A stretch of 9,898 nt of DNA from Frankiaceae bacterium. GTDB taxonomy: Bacteria; Actinomycetota; Actinomycetes; JAVEEB01. A program made the position numbers and the translations under genes. Under the pieces are notes generated by a model, which worked only from the letters and a program-made list of their open reading frames with translations, was not told where the DNA came from and searched no databases. This document shows positions 6,790 through 9,898 of this stretch, in pieces. The stretch covers positions 1-9,898 of the forward strand of contig JAVEEB010000013.1 of assembly GCA_030840665.1 (NCBI GenBank), in the 5' to 3' direction. How positions within the stretch are numbered: position 1 is the first letter of the stretch; each line of letters starts with the position of its first letter.

Positions 6790-7593
6790 CTAGCGGCGCC
6801 CGGGCTCCCAGCGGAACCGGCGCACCGCGACGACGGTGCCCAGGACCAGCCACCCCGCGAGCCACAGCAGGTCCTTCGTGGCAAAGCCGCCACTGCCGGG
6901 ACCGTTCGTCGCATCGAACAGGGCCGTCACGAAATGTCGTACGGGAAAGGCTTCGGCGACCTTCGCGAGGAAGCTCGAGTCCGGCACGGGGAACCACACG
7001 CCGGAGATGAAGGTCAACGGGAGCAGCGTGAAGTTGACGACGGCGGGGGCGGCGTCGGCGTTGGGGATGAGCGTCTGCAACGCGATGCCGACCGCGCAGA
7101 AGCACGCGGCGCCGAGGATGAGGGCGACCGCGATGGCCGGGATCCGCGAGGCCGAGATGACGACGCCGTACAGCCCGATGCCCGCACCGAACGTCACGAT
7201 CACGAGGACGAGGGAGATGACGATCGACGACGCGATAAGCCCGCCGATGAGCGCCCACGCCGGGAGTGGCGTCGCGCGCTTGCGCTTGAGCTGCCCGAAC
7301 TCGCGGCGATTCGACAGCGTCATGGCGAGGTTGGAGAAGCAGGCACCCATGACCCCGTACGCAAGAATTCCCGGTACGAAGTACTGGTTGTAGCTCAGCT
7401 TCTTGCCGTTGAGCTCGATCGTCTGACCCTTGTTGAGCGAGGCGAAGAGCACCAGGAACATCAACGGGAACAGGAAAGTGAAGAAGGCGGCGGGCGGGTT
7501 GCGCCAGTACGCGAGCTGCTCGTAGCGCAGCTGGTGCGTGATGAGGCCGATGCCTTTGGCGCGCTTGCGGGGCGCCACCGAGGTCGTGGTCAT
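6790..7593 (-). CDS. ABC-2 type transporter permease
   Basis: A 267-aa integral membrane protein forming the channel of an ABC exporter with the ATPase encoded just upstream. Six hydrophobic segments are visible (about 36-53, 73-92, 112-143, 151-176, 182-202 and 242-258). The NRREFGQLKRKRATPLP stretch (95-111) is the typical cytoplasmic coupling region of ABC2_membrane exporters. A longer hydrophilic loop (54-70) follows the first helix. The ATG at 7593 overlaps the ATPase stop (ATGA), so translation is probably coupled; no Shine-Dalgarno sequence is obvious. The substrate cannot be read from the sequence; drug, lipid or antibiotic export is usual for DrrB-like pairs. Confidence 0.92.
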   Translation of the reverse strand: MTTTSVAPRKRAKGIGLITHQLRYEQLAYWRNPPAAFFTFLFPLMFLVLFASLNKGQTIELNGKKLSYNQYFVPGILAYGVMGACFSNLAMTLSNRREFGQLKRKRATPLPAWALIGGLIASSIVISLVLVIVTFGAGIGLYGVVISASRIPAIAVALILGAACFCAVGIALQTLIPNADAAPAVVNFTLLPLTFISGVWFPVPDSSFLAKVAEAFPVRHFVTALFDATNGPGSGGFATKDLLWLAGWLVLGTVVAVRRFRWEPGRR

Positions 7594-8516
7594 GCGGGCA
7601 CGTCCACGGCGTCGCCGGTCTCGGCGACCAGGGCCAGGTACGCGTCCTCCAGGCCGGCCCGCGACACGCGCAGGTCCTGCAACGGCACGCCGCGTTCGAG
7701 GGCCCAGCCGGTGAGGCGATGCACGACGGGCACCTCGTCCGCAGGGGCGAGGGTGATCTCGACGAGTCCACTCGAGCTCACGGTGCCCTGCACGGGCAAG
7801 TCGCCCACGGTCACCCCTTCGGGCAGCAGGAACGTGACGGTGGCCAGCGAATGCTGCGCGGCGGTGATGACGGCGGGCGGCCCTTCGGCGACCACGCGGC
7901 CGGCGGCGATGACGACCACGTTGTCGGCGAGCGCTTGGGCTTCGTCGATGTAGTGCGTGGTCAGCACGATGGTCGTGCCACCACCGGTGAGGCCGCGGAT
8001 GACCTCCCAGGCGCTGCGCCGGGCCGTGGGATCGAAGCCGGTCGTCGGCTCGTCGAGGAAGAGCAACTCGGGGTCGCCGATGATGCCGAGCCCCACGTCG
8101 AGCCGGCGCTTCTGACCACCCGACAAGGTCTTGACGCGCGCACGTGCCTTCTCGGTGAGGCCGACGAGCGCGATGACCTCGTCCACGTCGCGCGGATGCG
8201 GGTAGTAGCGCGCGTGCATCGCCAGCACCTCGCGCGGCGTGAGGTAGGCCTCGGCCGCGGTTTCCTGCAACACGATCCCGAGGCGCTCGCGGAGCTCTTT
8301 CCCGTTCGAGCCCGGGTCGAGGCCGAGGACGCGCACCTCGCCGGCGTCGCGGTCGCGGAAGCCTTCGAGGATTTCCATCGTCGTCGTCTTGCCGGCCCCG
8401 TTCGGGCCCAGGACCGCGGTGACACTGCCCGGTTCGACAGTCAGGTCGATCCCCCGGACCGCGTGCACGTTCCCGTAGCTCTTGGTGAGGCCACGGACCT
8501 CGACGGCTGCCGCCAT
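7590..8516 (-). CDS. ABC transporter ATP-binding protein (ABC-2 exporter type)
   Basis: A 308-aa ATPase that powers the exporter with the next gene. All nucleotide-binding motifs are present: Walker A GPNGAGKTT (37-45), Q-loop Gln84, signature LSGGQ (131-135), Walker B LLFLDEP (151-157) with catalytic Glu156, and the H-loop His188. The C-terminal 80-100 residues are a DrrA/CcmA-type extension. The frame is open to 8792, but ATG 8516 is chosen because the protein then starts with the standard VEVRGLTKSYG strand and AAAGGGG lies at 8524-8530, seven bases upstream. The longer version would run into the divergent PH-domain gene. The gene overlaps the permease gene by four bases. A nearby histidine kinase without a response regulator raises the possibility of sensor-controlled export. 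Confidence 0.95.
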   Translation of the reverse strand: MAAAVEVRGLTKSYGNVHAVRGIDLTVEPGSVTAVLGPNGAGKTTTMEILEGFRDRDAGEVRVLGLDPGSNGKELRERLGIVLQETAAEAYLTPREVLAMHARYYPHPRDVDEVIALVGLTEKARARVKTLSGGQKRRLDVGLGIIGDPELLFLDEPTTGFDPTARRSAWEVIRGLTGGGTTIVLTTHYIDEAQALADNVVVIAAGRVVAEGPPAVITAAQHSLATVTFLLPEGVTVGDLPVQGTVSSSGLVEITLAPADEVPVVHRLTGWALERGVPLQDLRVSRAGLEDAYLALVAETGDAVDVPA

Positions 8517-8540
8517 GAGCGATCCCCTTTCACCGACTGC

Positions 8541-8546
8541 ATCGTA
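8541..8546 (-). promoter_or_regulatory. Possible -10 box (TACGAT) for the ABC operon
   Basis: TACGAT on the minus strand (8546 down to 8541) fits TANNNT. It would start transcription near 8534, giving a leader of roughly 18 bases that contains the AAAGGGG ribosome site. No good -35 box is visible. It lies in the 55-base divergent gap shared with the PH-domain gene promoter, so the two promoters are back to back and partly overlap. Confidence 0.35.
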
Positions 8547-8558
8547 GCCGCGGAGCCG

Positions 8559-8564
8559 TAGTGT
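8559..8564 (+). promoter_or_regulatory. Leaderless promoter -10 box (TAGTGT) for the PH-domain gene
   Basis: TAGTGT fits TANNNT and ends seven bases before the ATG at 8572, so transcription should start at the ATG. This decides the start: the in-frame GTG at 8563 lies inside the -10 box and cannot be the initiator of such a transcript. No -35 box or Shine-Dalgarno sequence is apparent. Confidence 0.5.
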
Positions 8565-8571
8565 GCTGCAC

Positions 8572-9057
8572 ATGCAGACTTTGCCGGGCCCGGACGTCCC
8601 GTGGCGCCCGGTCTCTAGTGCCCTCCCGTCGGCACGCACGTTCGCGATCGGGCTCGTCGCGGGTCTGCCCGCCGCGATCGTGTGCGGCGTGCTGTGGTTG
8701 CTCGCCCCCGCGGCCGTGGCTCTCGTGGTGACCGCCGTCGCACTGGTCGTCCTGGGGTGGCTGGTGTGGGTCGCCCGGCGCAATGCCCGCACGTGGTCCT
8801 ACTACGAAGGCGCCGACGAACTGCTCGTGCGCAGCGGCCGTCTCGTACAGAAGATCGTGACGATTCCGTACGGCCGGATGCAGCTCGTCGACCTGGCCTC
8901 GACGCCGTTCGGGCGCCGGTACGGCATCGCGACGGTCCAGCTGCACACCGCCGCGGCCACGTCGCATGCCCGCATCGTCGGGCTGCCGCGCGAGGAGGCC
9001 GAGTCGTTGCGCCAGCGACTCGTCGAACGCGGACAGGCCCACACGGAGGGGCTGTGA
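8572..9057 (+). CDS. Bacterial PH-domain membrane protein (YdbS-like)
   Basis: A 161-aa protein with two hydrophobic helices (about 23-43 and 46-67) followed by one bacterial PH (bPH_2) domain (about 71-150). The domain shows the typical order: WSYYEGADELLVRSGRLVQKIVTIPYGRMQLVDL, then FGRRYGIATVQLHTAA and a LPREEAESLRQRL helix. Such proteins usually pair with a larger multi-PH protein, as YdbS does with YdbT in Bacillus; their molecular role is poorly known. ATG 8572 is chosen over GTG 8563 on promoter grounds. The stop overlaps the next gene by four bases (GTGA), supporting a two-protein unit at the membrane. Confidence 0.88.
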   Translation: MQTLPGPDVPWRPVSSALPSARTFAIGLVAGLPAAIVCGVLWLLAPAAVALVVTAVALVVLGWLVWVARRNARTWSYYEGADELLVRSGRLVQKIVTIPYGRMQLVDLASTPFGRRYGIATVQLHTAAATSHARIVGLPREEAESLRQRLVERGQAHTEGL

Positions 9058-9898
9058 GCGTCGGGTCCGACCCGCTCGAGGTCCCGCGCCGGTTGCACCC
9101 GCGCGGCATCATCGCGCGCTCCTGGCCGGCCCTGGCCATTGCTGTCGTGTACGCCAATCAGCGCCGCGCCGACGGCGTCCTCACCGTGCAGGAGCTGGCG
9201 CTCGGCATCGGCGGGATCGTCATCGTCACCCTTGTGGTGCAAGCAATTGCGTGGCGGCTCACCACGTTCGCAGTCGACGCGACCGCCGTCTCGATTCGCG
9301 GCGGGTTGCTGGTCCGTCAAGCGCGTTCGCTGCGGCTCGATCGCATCCAGGCGGTCGACGTCGTCCGGCCTCTCGCCGCGCGGGTGCTCGGCCTCACGGA
9401 GTTGCGCATCGAGGTCGCGGGGGCTGGGCGGAGTCGCGTTTCCCTGCGCTACCTCGCGCAAGCCGACGCGGATGCGGTGCGCGATCGCATCCTGGCGCTT
9501 GCGCGAGGGGACGCGCAGCCGATGCCGGCGGAGGCCGTCGGCGCACCCTTCTACGTCGTACCGAATGGCATGGTCTTCGGGTCCTTCCTCCTCTCGCATC
9601 CCCTTGTGGTGCTCGCGATTCCGGCCGCTGTAGTCGCGTGGCTGCTGGGCTTTCTGACGGCTGCCGCGTTCGGCGGTCTCGCCGCCGTCGGGCTCTCCGT
9701 CCTCGAGTCGGTACGACGGGCCACCGGGTGGGCGAACTTCCGCATCACCGACGCGCCGGAAGGTTTGCGGCTCCGCCGTGGTTTGCTCGACACGCGGGCG
9801 CAGACCGTGCCGCGCGGTCGCGTGCATGCCGTGTCGCTCGTGCAGCCGTTGTTGTGGCGCGGGATGCACTGGGTGCGGGTCGAGGTCACGATCGCGGG
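9054..9898 (+). CDS. Multi-PH-domain membrane protein (YdbT-like), 3' truncated by window end
   Basis: The first 281 residues of an open frame with no stop before the window end. GTG 9054 overlaps the previous stop, and GGAGGG (9045-9050) lies just upstream. Two hydrophobic stretches at about 19-34 and 47-68 precede a first bPH_2 domain (about 70-150) with SIRGGLLVRQARSLRLDRIQ and the following VLGLTELRIEVAGAG. A second pair of hydrophobic segments (about 180-222) follows, then the start of another bPH_2 domain with LRRGLLDTRAQTVPRGRVHAV and MHWVRVEV. The repeated helix-pair plus PH layout is characteristic of YdbT-type proteins, normally around 450-500 aa, so perhaps half to two thirds is seen. 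Function is inferred only as a membrane partner of the preceding protein. Confidence 0.88.
   Translation, partial: MSVGSDPLEVPRRLHPRGIIARSWPALAIAVVYANQRRADGVLTVQELALGIGGIVIVTLVVQAIAWRLTTFAVDATAVSIRGGLLVRQARSLRLDRIQAVDVVRPLAARVLGLTELRIEVAGAGRSRVSLRYLAQADADAVRDRILALARGDAQPMPAEAVGAPFYVVPNGMVFGSFLLSHPLVVLAIPAAVVAWLLGFLTAAAFGGLAAVGLSVLESVRRATGWANFRITDAPEGLRLRRGLLDTRAQTVPRGRVHAVSLVQPLLWRGMHWVRVEVTIA

Noticed and set aside
4778..6793. Plus-strand open frame of 671 codons opposite the histidine kinase
   Set aside because: The minus strand encodes all kinase motifs; the plus-strand translation is rich in Arg, Gly, Asp and His with no recognisable domain.
5069..6943. Exact 16-base repeat CACGAAATGTCGTACG at 5069-5084 and 6928-6943
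   Set aside because: Both copies lie in coding sequence and encode the same short peptide VRHFV with the same codons in the kinase and the permease. Two copies with no other structure are best explained by chance.
7590..8792. Longer 400-aa version of the ABC ATPase
   Set aside because: The extra 92 residues are low-complexity, overlap the divergent PH-domain gene, and lie upstream of a good Shine-Dalgarno/ATG at 8516.

Overview
The window is very GC-rich, almost fully coding and built from short overlapping genes. Gene content (folP-folB-folK-DUF3180, bacterial PH-domain pair, LysX-like lysyltransferase domain) and TANNNT -10 boxes placed directly before start codons point to a high-GC actinomycete. 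A Nocardioidaceae/Propionibacteriales-type genome is my best guess, but this is inference from gene order and not a database match. No tRNA, rRNA, CRISPR array, insertion sequence or phage gene was seen.

Layout. (1) 1-3282, plus strand: the 3' part of a phosphatidylglycerol-lysyltransferase-like gene runs through 1-4 nt stop/start overlaps into folP, folB, folK and a DUF3180 membrane protein. A 96-aa protein of unknown function follows. The three fol genes cover three steps of folate biosynthesis: dihydroneopterin aldolase, pyrophosphokinase and dihydropteroate synthase. (2) 3330-3740, plus: a 136-aa membrane protein with its own apparently leaderless promoter. (3) 3741-3780: a short convergent junction with an imperfect 18-bp tandem duplication and a hairpin. 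(4) 3781-6715, minus: a probable two-gene operon, a membrane GAF-domain histidine kinase (first) and an orphan NuoD-like protein (second), from a leaderless promoter overlapped by a 12-bp palindrome. (5) 6790-8516, minus: an ABC-2 type exporter (ATPase then permease, ATGA overlap). (6) 8572-9898, plus: two overlapping genes for membrane PH-domain (YdbS/YdbT-like) proteins, transcribed divergently from the ABC operon; the second runs off the window.

Most of the region is actinobacterial housekeeping sequence. The unusual part is the kinase/NuoD pair. The NuoD-like protein stands apart from any complex I operon. It keeps the quinone-site histidine motif, but the conserved quinone-binding tyrosine position is tryptophan and the C-terminal motif is altered. 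That suggests a repurposed quinone-site protein, possibly linked to redox sensing by the kinase; the functional link is speculation. No gene-free stretch exceeds about 75 bases.
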